From Candidatus Cloacimonadota bacterium (lineage in GTDB: Bacteria > Cloacimonadota > Cloacimonadia > Cloacimonadales > TCS61): a stretch of DNA of 64,000 nucleotides. Positions 53,201-61,524 of the stretch are shown piece after piece (the stretch's first letter is position 1; every line of letters starts with the position of its first letter). The stretch is from assembly GCA_021734835.1 (NCBI GenBank), contig JAIPIH010000005.1:82002-146001 (forward strand), written 5' to 3'. The notes under the pieces are model-generated. The model made no database searches, was not told where the DNA came from, and saw only the letters and a list, made by a program, of their open reading frames with translations. Both the position numbers and the translations under genes were made by a program.

Positions 53201-54197
53201 AGTGATCTTTCCGCCCAACACAGAAAATATTCTCAAACTGTTTAATAAAGTACGAGAGAAAAAGGAGAGTGAAAGCGCACCTTTACCTTTAAGTTTTGAT
53301 ATTATGCTGCGGATTGGAGATAATGTTAAATATGTAACATATCCGGTCGATATCAAAGTAAATCCTGATGGATATATTAATCTGATCTACAGTGAGGAAC
53401 AATTTAAAGTTCAGGATGCTCTATTCATAGCAGAAATTGGAACAGTCGATATCTTTGGAACAAAGATGAGATTAGATTATATGCAGATCCAGCTGAGTAG
53501 GTTTACTGAAACTGCAAATATCTCAGGAACATTTTATAAAAAGACAGCCGATGGTTCTCTTATCACTCTTAACATTTATAATGAGATCTCGGAGAATGAT
53601 GAATTAGGAACGCTAAAATTTTCCTTGAACAGTGATAATCCCAATGACCGTATAACGGATATCTTAGCTAAATTACGATATAATCGGTCAATGGATGAAA
53701 TTTCTCCAGATCAAAGAAAAACTCTGCTGCAGGATGAAGTTATACAAATCGCCGGAATGGGTTTGGAAAGCGCAGTTATGGATCCGTTGTTATCTCCGGT
53801 GGAAAATTGGATCCGCAGAGTTACGAGACTTGATTACTTTCATCTTCAGACAGGCTTTGTCCAAAATTTATTTTACAGTTATTCTTCCTATAATAATGCT
53901 GAGTATGAAATTCCCGAAGATGCCACCGAATATGATAGATTCTCCTCAACATTATTATTGAATAATCTTTCAGTAAGTATGGGAAGATATTTAACTCGCG
54001 ACCTCTTCTTAGATTACGAAACCAGGATTGAAAGATCTCAGGAAATGGCGTTTAAAAGTGAAATGGGAATATTTCATGATATTTCACTGCGCTATCAACT
54101 ACCTTATAAATTCAGGATATCATATAAATATAGTATTTTACCATTTGCAGTGACGAATACTCATGAAATTATGCTGGAACGGTCGTTTAAATTTTGA
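50253..54197 (+). CDS. TamB/AsmA-like envelope protein
   Basis: The 1314-residue protein has one N-terminal membrane anchor (~5-27) followed by a very long beta-rich periplasmic region and a typical TamB C-terminal (DUF490) domain (~1000-1314) with 'DEISPDQRKTLLQDEVIQIA' and a final stretch of aromatic-ended strands that reaches 'MLERSFKF'. TamB-type proteins form a lipid-conducting bridge between inner and outer membranes and help insert outer-membrane proteins. No Omp85 (TamA/BamA) gene is next to it. It is encoded 10 bases after the LolD-like gene and converges with the kinase at 54210 across 12 bases. Confidence 0.88.
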   Translation: MKKKTWLLTIVVIVLVLNITFFIAVRLAKVDKLAQTKITDQLSTMLKADIKVEEFTFNDKQANIKGITISKPGVYELKINQVYIEYNLVKFVFSKFRNFKSIEHIKIYDPEFVLIIKPGNGMGEKREFKIPDLTEFFKILDIFNGTFNLQYISENIEFSHKWSNIELSIINSDKSNVKLSAKSYEASNLLASAKLDKGTIESVKFKVEQFRPDKIEVKHLQALGFYFDAEVNFSENKLNYSTKLSNLKTQLSGREASVDSLNIFGDLEKTYAKFHGAIFDKNKIKGKAEINRLFSDSPTINSEIEIANVFLQNYLEQLNGSANTKINISGKLMDPQINALITSDKLITFDQELTDIKLLAKMKSNKIDLQLEKADWQGNLIKGEGYYIILDEFQFRLFSDDLSWQNGDLLVSGDLNSTITYRDKPDISIELSNLQVKTSSFSLAELNFIATLSGDDFAADLTHPANTIGLACYGNLRTKELKGKLNFRSLDLNSIFAGTVLPIVNGVVNIDANEYIMALDSNIIVYDRNYGKLGGGLKTNIVFDLSNKHSLVNLRTYNARYNYEPFNVNLLAEGSLDSLQIKQFNINKMLNVDGWIKRSPEIEYDLALNGNNIKIRDISEYFVDYYTSQQLEGNLSFTGNVSNSEDGNVEASIQIEKFRMGEMTALDVALELSGNNSMIKIREGSVNIDELKLIDLEGALIRKPNQLITLSGKIDSIQVADILPSLNLKGLVDGGLEFSRSENNNEVQLDIGIINFEINKFKADRLKFDILQKDSLLYVNEIRAYKKGSFDLSANGAIGYNILNSNAFADSHSVKFNFEGDLLSLISSQVKSISGASSETDFVFKVGTRENQIFIENGLFELSNGFIKLAGQPENIDKIIVKFSISDNVLTIDRFKFRMGEGTCTISNAITNQEDQFLLGTMNLGKFLVKTNLSGISLNIPGYIAKNDIAKVVIQGRNNDLFEITGPFDNINLVGDLIVSKTGVIFPPNTENILKLFNKVREKKESESAPLPLSFDIMLRIGDNVKYVTYPVDIKVNPDGYINLIYSEEQFKVQDALFIAEIGTVDIFGTKMRLDYMQIQLSRFTETANISGTFYKKTADGSLITLNIYNEISENDELGTLKFSLNSDNPNDRITDILAKLRYNRSMDEISPDQRKTLLQDEVIQIAGMGLESAVMDPLLSPVENWIRRVTRLDYFHLQTGFVQNLFYSYSSYNNAEYEIPEDATEYDRFSSTLLLNNLSVSMGRYLTRDLFLDYETRIERSQEMAFKSEMGIFHDISLRYQLPYKFRISYKYSILPFAVTNTHEIMLERSFKF

Positions 54198-54209
54198 AAT
54201 AATAATAGC

Positions 54210-57200
54210 TTAAATTATAACTTCAACTCTTCTCAATTTAACTACAAAAGTAACACCACCAGTTTCATTATCTTCTACAGAAACTTCTCCACCATAATCC
54301 ACTACAGTTTGCTTCACAATGTATAACCCAATACCAGTGTGACCTGCTTTGCCATAATAGTAGCCTTTCTCAAATATTTTATCTTTGATCTTATCTGATA
54401 TCCCTTGTCCGTTATCAATAAATTTGATCTCGCAGTTATGTTCATTTGAACTTATCTCAATATCAATTTTAGTAGCGTTTCCATGTTTAACCGCATTATT
54501 AATGATATTATCACAAACAGAATAAATTGCGCTATCTGCATAAACCTTACTTGAACCGGTAATAGCAAATTCAAGATTTGGATAATTTGTAATAACTGAA
54601 TCAATAACAGCTGCAATTTCATATTCTTCCAGAGATGTATGTTCCTCGATGAAGCTTTCATATGTTTTATGCCTTTTTATCATATCAAGGCCTTTTGTAA
54701 TTCTCTTGTTAACTTCATCCAATAATTCTTTCTTACCCTGGTTTTGATAAAGTCTAATGCCGCTTTTGATAACCGCCAAATCATTTGTGATATCATGTCG
54801 TAGTATAGAAGTAGCTGTCTCCAAATGTTTTTTGATCAGCTTAAGATCTTCCTGAGCATTCTTTTTCACGATCAGAGTGCTTATCTGATTTGCAACAAAT
54901 TCTAACATCTCCACATCTGCTTCACTATAGGCATTTTTATCTTGGTAACTTTGTACAACCATCGCGCCAACAACTTTATCTTCAACTTTCAAGGGAACAC
55001 CCAGCCAAATTTCGGAAGAACTTCCGATCTGTTCAATTATACCTGCTTTTTGCAGCCTCTCCTGTTCTTCTGCCGTAACCAGAAGTGGACGTTTTTGCTT
55101 TATAAGGTAAGCGGTCAGTGTTTTACCTGCCGGGAAAGTTTCAAAACTGTCTATTTGGTCTACATTGTAAGGTAATGTAATTGAATCGTTAGATTCATTA
55201 TAGAGGGCAATATAGAAGTTTGTCGTATCGATTATCAAACCCAAAGAATCTCTGATCATTTCATAGAATTCCATCATATCATCAATTGTGTTGACAGCAT
55301 TGGAAATATTATATAGTGCTTGTTGAATTTTATGATTTTTTAAATTTTCAGTGATATCAGTAATAACACCAATAGAACCTTTGAATTTACCTTTCTCGTC
55401 AAAAATGGGATTTACATTAACTTCCACAGTTGCAAAATTACCGTCTTTCCTGATTATCTGTAAATTGTAATTACCGGATTTTCCGGCTTTTCTGTCTCTC
55501 TGCTTTTCGAGGATCTTTTGGTAGTTTTCTTTATCTGTAAGATTATTTAAACCCATGCCGATCAATTTGTTTTTTTTGTAACCAAAAATATCTGCAGTTG
55601 CTTGATTTACAAAAGTGAAGCATTCATTCTCATCTGTTATAGCAATTCCTTCATTCAATTGCTCAACTAGAGACCTATATTTTTTTTCGCTTTTTTCCAA
55701 CTTTTTACTTGCTATTTCAGCTTCTGTTACATCCATCAAAGAGGTGATAACCCTCGAATAGTCCTTTTCATAGCCGGGTAACACTACCCACTGCAGTGAT
55801 ACAGTTAAATTCCTTCCATCAAAAGTTCTATTAATACACGTACCCTTGAAAAAAGTTTTGTTTGCTGCTATTGCTACCACCTGATCTTTGAATTTATTCA
55901 AGGAATCCTTAGTAAAAATCGTATCTAAATTTGTTATCAACTGGTCCTTTGATTTTGCTTTGAACATCGTTAAAGTTGTGTTATTTACATCAAGTATCTT
56001 TACCTTTTCAGAACAAATTTTAACTTCCCTTGGATCCTTTTCTAAAAATGCATTTATTTCTGTGATCCCTTTTTTCTTTAAGGTTTGAATATATCGATAT
56101 ACTTCTGAAAAATCCTCTTCCCAGATAGATATAGGAGATGAATTGAGAAGGTTTCTAAAACGATTTTCACTCTCTTGTAGCTTCTTTTGCGCATTGACCC
56201 TTTCTGTTACATTGCGTACAGCCACAATAGTCAGCTTCTTATCACCTTTATGAACAATTTTCCCTTCCAATTCCGCTAAAAATGTACTTCCATCTTGACG
56301 CCTTGCAGTTATGGTATAAGGTTTTAATTTCTGATTCTTCATATTCATTATGACTTTAGCTCTATCAAGTGGATCTGGTATATAATCAAACACACTTTTG
56401 CCCACAGCCTCTTCTTTAGTAAAGCCGGTCATCTTCAAAAAAGCTTCATTTGAATCAAGAACTACTCCATTATCGTGAACTAAAACTCCTTCGATCGTGC
56501 TGTCAGTAAGAAATTTAAATTGTTCAATACTATCTTTGAGAGCCGCTTCTGTTTTCTTAAGCTTACTTATCTCAGTTATAAAGCCTTCTAAATGAATTAA
56601 CTCTCCATTGTTATCATAAACTCCGCGACCTCGTTCCCAAACCCATTTTATTTCTCCGGAAGCAGTCTTGATCTGGTATTCCACTTCCACAGGTTGTTTA
56701 GTTTTGAGTCTCTTTTGCCATTCTTTCCATAAATACTCTTGGAATTTCGGTAATATCAGATCATTAAAGCTTATTTTTTTACTATTTATCAAATCTTCGG
56801 GTTTGTAACCTGTAAGTTGATAGCAACCGGCACTTATGAATTTCATTGTCCAATTCTTATCATTGGAGCAGCGGTACAAAAAACCATTAAGATTGTTCAA
56901 CATTGAAGTAAATTCTTCCGTTAGTTTTTTCTGTATTTCTTCTTTTCCCTTACTTTCACTAACATCGTGAGCAGTAAACAAGGCACTATTTTTAGAAAGG
57001 GGATTCACTGTCACCTTAAACCAATATCCCTTTTTATTTATCTCAAGAAAATACTCAAATTTATTTGTTTTCTTATTGTCTATACTATCTTGAATATAAT
57101 TTAAAAAATTATCTGCCATTTGTTTAGAAAAGACTTCGTGAAGTTTTTTACCGATCAATTCTTTTGGAGGTTTAATTACAAGATCGGGTGATGTTGGAGC

Positions 57201-57383
57201 TACGCTGATATATTTTCCCTGATAATCAATTTCAAAAATAATATCGGTAAGGTTTTTGAAGAGAGTACTAAAATAAGTTTCTGAAGCCGATAACTTCTTT
57301 TTTGCTTTTTCGAGCTCTTTTAACCTTTTTTTTAGGTTTAAGATCTCATTTTGTAATTGCCCTTTGCTTTTATTTTCCATCAT
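54210..57383 (-). CDS. multi-PAS/GAF soluble sensor histidine kinase
   Basis: The 1057-residue protein has a coiled coil (~5-40), five PAS domains (~40-150, 155-275, 285-400, 405-550, 555-680), a GAF domain (~690-830), a phosphoacceptor helix with His863 in 'LRHDITNDLAVI', and an ATPase domain (~930-1050) with 'CDNIINNAVKHG', 'DNGQGI' and 'GHTGIGLYIVKQTV'. There is no membrane segment, so it senses cytoplasmic cues. It lies downstream of a single-domain response regulator (39 bases) and belongs to a five-gene two-component cluster. Two ATG codons stand in tandem at the start, with no strong ribosome site. Confidence 0.93.
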   Translation of the reverse strand: MMENKSKGQLQNEILNLKKRLKELEKAKKKLSASETYFSTLFKNLTDIIFEIDYQGKYISVAPTSPDLVIKPPKELIGKKLHEVFSKQMADNFLNYIQDSIDNKKTNKFEYFLEINKKGYWFKVTVNPLSKNSALFTAHDVSESKGKEEIQKKLTEEFTSMLNNLNGFLYRCSNDKNWTMKFISAGCYQLTGYKPEDLINSKKISFNDLILPKFQEYLWKEWQKRLKTKQPVEVEYQIKTASGEIKWVWERGRGVYDNNGELIHLEGFITEISKLKKTEAALKDSIEQFKFLTDSTIEGVLVHDNGVVLDSNEAFLKMTGFTKEEAVGKSVFDYIPDPLDRAKVIMNMKNQKLKPYTITARRQDGSTFLAELEGKIVHKGDKKLTIVAVRNVTERVNAQKKLQESENRFRNLLNSSPISIWEEDFSEVYRYIQTLKKKGITEINAFLEKDPREVKICSEKVKILDVNNTTLTMFKAKSKDQLITNLDTIFTKDSLNKFKDQVVAIAANKTFFKGTCINRTFDGRNLTVSLQWVVLPGYEKDYSRVITSLMDVTEAEIASKKLEKSEKKYRSLVEQLNEGIAITDENECFTFVNQATADIFGYKKNKLIGMGLNNLTDKENYQKILEKQRDRKAGKSGNYNLQIIRKDGNFATVEVNVNPIFDEKGKFKGSIGVITDITENLKNHKIQQALYNISNAVNTIDDMMEFYEMIRDSLGLIIDTTNFYIALYNESNDSITLPYNVDQIDSFETFPAGKTLTAYLIKQKRPLLVTAEEQERLQKAGIIEQIGSSSEIWLGVPLKVEDKVVGAMVVQSYQDKNAYSEADVEMLEFVANQISTLIVKKNAQEDLKLIKKHLETATSILRHDITNDLAVIKSGIRLYQNQGKKELLDEVNKRITKGLDMIKRHKTYESFIEEHTSLEEYEIAAVIDSVITNYPNLEFAITGSSKVYADSAIYSVCDNIINNAVKHGNATKIDIEISSNEHNCEIKFIDNGQGISDKIKDKIFEKGYYYGKAGHTGIGLYIVKQTVVDYGGEVSVEDNETGGVTFVVKLRRVEVII

Positions 57384-57422
57384 AGTTAAAAAATATTATT
57401 AGCATTTTAATATTTTTCACCT

Positions 57423-57794
57423 CTAAATACCGTTAAATGAGTTCGATATTACAGATTTCAGATTGGCTATTTCAACAGGTTTTTGTAGAAAAGCGATTGG
57501 ATTGATCTTCGTTATTCTTTCTAAATATTCCTTTTTATCAAATCCAGTCATAAAGATTATAGGAATATATTGATGAGAAATTATCGCCTCTGCAGCACTT
57601 ACCCCATCAATATGGTTTGATAACTGTATATCCATCAGAATAAGATCGGGTTTCATCTTTGGAACAGCCATGATTGCTTCAGCTCCACCATCAACAATCC
57701 CGCAAATTTTAAAACCGTATTTCTCCAGATCCATCTTCAGAGCTTGTGCTATTAAATATTCGTCTTCCACTATCAGAATTTTTATTTTTTTCAT
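57423..57794 (-). CDS. single-domain response regulator
   Basis: The protein, 123 residues, is one receiver domain: acidic pair 'VEDE' (residues 9-12), phospho-acceptor Asp55 in 'LMDIQL', Thr in 'FMTGF' and Lys in 'LQKPVE'. There is no output domain, so it must relay phosphate or act by protein contact. I use the ATG at 57794, which has AAAGGA 7 bases upstream and starts 'MKKIKILIVEDE'. A longer in-frame start at 57824 lacks support. Confidence 0.92.
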   Translation of the reverse strand: MKKIKILIVEDEYLIAQALKMDLEKYGFKICGIVDGGAEAIMAVPKMKPDLILMDIQLSNHIDGVSAAEAIISHQYIPIIFMTGFDKKEYLERITKINPIAFLQKPVEIANLKSVISNSFNGI

Positions 57795-57857
57795 TAATAT
57801 TCCTTTATATTCTATCAATAACAATACTGCACAATAATATAATTACTAATTGAATCT

Positions 57858-60800
57858 TTACACTCTTTTTTTGTACAAATTATCTTTAAAACTTATGTTC
57901 CAGGTTAAGCCTTCTTTATTTGCAAAATCGATATTACCTTTTAACTGACTTGTAACCAGTGAATAAGCTGTGTGAAGCCCCATTGTTTCAACTTCTTCCA
58001 AAATTAAACCATCAGAAAGACCTTTTCCATTATCGTACAACTGAATGAGAATATTATCATTTTTATCTTTGTGTAAACTTATTTTCATTTCGTTGTTTTT
58101 ATTTCCCTCAAATGCATGGTGAAAAATATTTGAGATCAATTCATTCAAGACAATGCTTAAAGGTATGGCAGAATCAATCTGGAGCTCAACAGAATCCATA
58201 TCATAACTTATCGATAGTGCTTCTTTAGTAATTTTGAAACTGGCAGAAAGTGATTTGACTAGATCTAAGATCAGCCCTTTGAGGTCAATACGGGACAGAT
58301 CTTTAGCATGATACAGTTTTGAATGTACCAGTGCCATAGCCTTAATCCTGTTATTTACTTCTTGAAAGATGCTCTTTACTGACTCATCTTTGTGTTTTTG
58401 GGTTTGCATCTTCAGCAGAGAAGCGATGAGCTGCATGTTGTTTCTGGTGCGATGATACAATTCTTTTAGTAAAAGTTGCTTTTCATCCAAATCTTGTTCA
58501 ATCTGCTTTATGGCTTGCTTATGTTTAATTGCTTGAGAAATTTCGTTAGCGATAAAACTCAGAATTTGCATATCTTTTTCTTCATACAGATCAGGATTAT
58601 CGAAACTTTGAACCGCAATCACACCAAAGGTCTTTTTCTTGTCTTTCAGCGGAACGCCTATCCATTGTTTTGCTCGTGCTCCTGCTTTAGTACCATCAAT
58701 TACACCTTTCTCTGCCAATTGTTCAATTTGTTCAGCAGAACCAAAATATGGTTTACCGGTATGTATCACATAACCGGTCAAAGATTTCCCAGCCGGGAAA
58801 ATCTGCCTTACTATCTCTTTATCGTTGTGATAATTCAGGGTGAATACGTCTTTAAGTTCATCATAAATAGCAATATAAAAAGATGTTGTGTCAATAACAG
58901 CATCAAGGGTATCCCGTATTTGGCTATAGATTACAGGCAGTTTATCAGTTCTATTAATCACATTTGAAATTTTAAAAATTGTTTCCTGAATCTTTTCTGA
59001 TTCTTTACGTTTGGTATTGGTTAAAATTTGAGCGGCAATCGCTGCAACAGTGTTGGCAAAGGATACTTCTGAAAGTGACCATTTACGCTTGTCACTTCTA
59101 TGTTCGAAGCACACTAAACCAACTAATTCCCCCTCATTTTTTATCCCTACATCAAGCATAGATTGAATTTCTAAAGGGATCAGGTACCCCTTAGTAAATT
59201 CTCTGGTTCGGGGATCTGTTCTCGCCTCATAAACATCCACAACAGCATTATTTTGAATAGCTTTGAAGTATTCTGAATAATCAGAGCTCTTTAAAACGAT
59301 TCCGCTTTTGTTATTAGAATCCTTTCTATCAAAAATAGCTGAACATTTCAATACACTTTTATTCTTAGTAAACAACCATAAACTTACTCTTCCTACTTTC
59401 AATGTTTTAGCAGCTTCAGTGACAAGTTTCTCGAAAGCAGCAGATTCCGAGCCGAAAGAAATTACTTTATCTAGTGAAATCCTTACTATGGCATCACGTT
59501 GCCGAATTGCATCTTCTTTATTCTTTTGTGTTTTTTTATCCGCTTGCCTTTCTTTAGTAACATCTCTTAGAATACCAAAAGAACCCTGATAGTTTTCATC
59601 ATTATCAAATAAGGGTGAAGAGGTTAATAAAATGTTGCACAATGTTTTGTCCTTGCGTAAGATTTGAAGTTCATACTTACTCGAAATCCCTTTTTTGCGT
59701 TGAACAGTTTGGGTAAGTACTTTCTCAAAGTCTCCAGAAGTTACAATATCTGCTATATTCATCTTAAGTAATTCTTCATCCGAATAACCCAATATCTTAC
59801 AAACAGCAGCGTTAGTATAAGTTATATTTTCTTTTACATCCGCAACGATTATACCCTCATTCATATTCTCTACAAGTGTTCGATATTTTTTCTCACTAGC
59901 CATTAATTTCCTACTAGATTCTTTGCTTTTTGTAATATTTTTTACACTGTGCGAAAAAGCATAGACTTTACCATTATCATCAAAGATTGGCCAAGCAGTA
60001 AGGAGATAATGCTGTCCGTTTTCTTCGTATTCAGACACTTCTGTCTTTCCTGTTTCTAGGGAATAACTGCAAGGGCACTCTGCTAAGGGAATAGTGGTAT
60101 TATGAACCAACTCATAACATTTTTTCCCGATTATTTCTTCTCTTTTTTTCTGTAGAGCATTACAACCAGTCTGGTTAATTTCCAGAATTTCATGCTCTTT
60201 TGAAATGACAGCAATAATATCATTTATCGCATTGAAGGTGGAATTCCAATGTTTTGCAGAAACCTTAAGTTTCTGTTCAGCTTCAATCCGTTCAGTAATG
60301 TCCAGTATAGAAACAACACTTTGGGAAGTGCCGGAGATCATTCCTATATCGAGTATGGCAAATCTGGTTTGCCCGGCTTTATTTATCAGTTTTACTACGT
60401 ATTTTTTGGGAGCTTTACTGTGATCTTCCCGGCGTAATTTATGATATTTCTGCATTTTACTCAGACTTTCTTTTTCAACAAAATCAGTCCATTTTCTGCC
60501 TTTCAGTTCATCACGATCATAACCTGTAACATTCAAAACTTCACTATTTGCCATCTCGATAGTAGTATCGGCATTCACGATCATTGTTGCCGTTCCGGTC
60601 GATTCAAAAATCGAGCGGTATTTTTCCTCACTTTCTTTAAGTAGTTTATCAGTTTCTTTCTTTTGCATCCGGATCTGCTTAATTTCCAAGATATTATTGA
60701 TCGTTCTAGGCAGCCTGATAATTTGCTCAGAAGATTTTATTATATAATCTGATACACCTTTTTTCATCATTTTTACAGCTATCTGCTCATTACCTGTACC

Positions 60801-61058
60801 AGTTACAACAATTACTGGTATCTCGGGAAATTTTTCTTGGATTATGTTTATCACTTGCAAGCCATCAAATCCAAGTATATTGAAATCAGTTAATATTACA
60901 TCATAGCTGCCAGAATTTAATAATTTCTCAAATTCATTTTCGGTGCTTGCTTCAATTAAAATAAAACCGCCGTGTTCTTTTTCTAAAGAATCACGCACTA
61001 AGGCACGGTCCATGGGATTGTCATCAATATATAAAACTCTGATCTTTTCTTTTTTCAT
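57858..61058 (-). CDS. REC-PAS-GAF hybrid histidine kinase with HisKA_2 domain
   Basis: The 1066-residue protein begins with a receiver domain (~5-125, Asp58 in 'VILTDFNI'). Three PAS domains (~140-265, 270-390, 395-520) and two GAF domains (~530-690, 700-845) follow. A HisKA_2 domain has His869 in 'KELYHRTRNNMQLIASLL', and an ATPase domain (~950-1060) has 'LNELISNIFHHAF' and 'DNGKGLSDG'. HisKA_2 kinases often pass phosphate to small receivers, and two are encoded on either side. The input receiver means it probably works mid-relay. Its ATG overlaps the stop of the upstream receiver gene (TAATG). Confidence 0.93.
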   Translation of the reverse strand: MKKEKIRVLYIDDNPMDRALVRDSLEKEHGGFILIEASTENEFEKLLNSGSYDVILTDFNILGFDGLQVINIIQEKFPEIPVIVVTGTGNEQIAVKMMKKGVSDYIIKSSEQIIRLPRTINNILEIKQIRMQKKETDKLLKESEEKYRSIFESTGTATMIVNADTTIEMANSEVLNVTGYDRDELKGRKWTDFVEKESLSKMQKYHKLRREDHSKAPKKYVVKLINKAGQTRFAILDIGMISGTSQSVVSILDITERIEAEQKLKVSAKHWNSTFNAINDIIAVISKEHEILEINQTGCNALQKKREEIIGKKCYELVHNTTIPLAECPCSYSLETGKTEVSEYEENGQHYLLTAWPIFDDNGKVYAFSHSVKNITKSKESSRKLMASEKKYRTLVENMNEGIIVADVKENITYTNAAVCKILGYSDEELLKMNIADIVTSGDFEKVLTQTVQRKKGISSKYELQILRKDKTLCNILLTSSPLFDNDENYQGSFGILRDVTKERQADKKTQKNKEDAIRQRDAIVRISLDKVISFGSESAAFEKLVTEAAKTLKVGRVSLWLFTKNKSVLKCSAIFDRKDSNNKSGIVLKSSDYSEYFKAIQNNAVVDVYEARTDPRTREFTKGYLIPLEIQSMLDVGIKNEGELVGLVCFEHRSDKRKWSLSEVSFANTVAAIAAQILTNTKRKESEKIQETIFKISNVINRTDKLPVIYSQIRDTLDAVIDTTSFYIAIYDELKDVFTLNYHNDKEIVRQIFPAGKSLTGYVIHTGKPYFGSAEQIEQLAEKGVIDGTKAGARAKQWIGVPLKDKKKTFGVIAVQSFDNPDLYEEKDMQILSFIANEISQAIKHKQAIKQIEQDLDEKQLLLKELYHRTRNNMQLIASLLKMQTQKHKDESVKSIFQEVNNRIKAMALVHSKLYHAKDLSRIDLKGLILDLVKSLSASFKITKEALSISYDMDSVELQIDSAIPLSIVLNELISNIFHHAFEGNKNNEMKISLHKDKNDNILIQLYDNGKGLSDGLILEEVETMGLHTAYSLVTSQLKGNIDFANKEGLTWNISFKDNLYKKRV

Positions 61059-61513
61059 TACTTCTTTCCTCTCAGAGGAGCATTCATGTTAAGGGTTATC
61101 CAATAATCAGATATTTTGTTAACTATTTTGATAAAGCCTTCAAAAGTAACTGGTTTAACCAGGTAGCTGTTAATACCAAGATCATAGGTTTTTATTCTAT
61201 TACTTTCATCATTGGAAGAAGTTAGTATGATAGTCGGTATCCGCTTTATTACGGGGGTTGTTTTTATGAACTTCAAAACTTCTATCCCACTAACTTTGGG
61301 TAATTTCAGATCAAGGAGAATTAATCCCGGAAGCGGGTATTCATCGCGATCAGTGTATTTCCCTGCACCTGTTAAGTAATCAATTGTTTCCTCACCGTTA
61401 CGAACTACTCTAACAAGATTAGACAATCTTATCACTTTGAATGCATCAAGTGTTAAGGCAATGTCCATTTTGTTGTCTTCAACTAGCAAAATGTTTACAT
61501 TCTTATCATTCAT
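61058..61513 (-). CDS. Rcp1-like single-domain response regulator
   Basis: The protein, about 151 residues, is one receiver domain of the Rcp1 (phytochrome-partner) type: 'LLVEDNKMD', Asp68 in 'LILLDLKLP', 'IILTSSND' and Lys in 'YLVKPVT', with the longer loop 'LTGAGKYTDRDEYPLPG' typical of that group. It couples membrane kinases to other proteins. I prefer the ATG at 61513; an in-frame GTG at 61528 overlaps the upstream stop (GTGA) and is possible. It sits between the Cache kinase and the hybrid kinase. Confidence 0.92.
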   Translation of the reverse strand: MNDKNVNILLVEDNKMDIALTLDAFKVIRLSNLVRVVRNGEETIDYLTGAGKYTDRDEYPLPGLILLDLKLPKVSGIEVLKFIKTTPVIKRIPTIILTSSNDESNRIKTYDLGINSYLVKPVTFEGFIKIVNKISDYWITLNMNAPLRGKK

Positions 61514-61524
61514 ATTATTCACTC

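Noticed and set aside
58476..58967. 163-residue open frame on the plus strand opposite the hybrid kinase
   Set aside because: It overlaps the GAF and kinase coding sequence completely, has no ribosome site and no recognisable domain.
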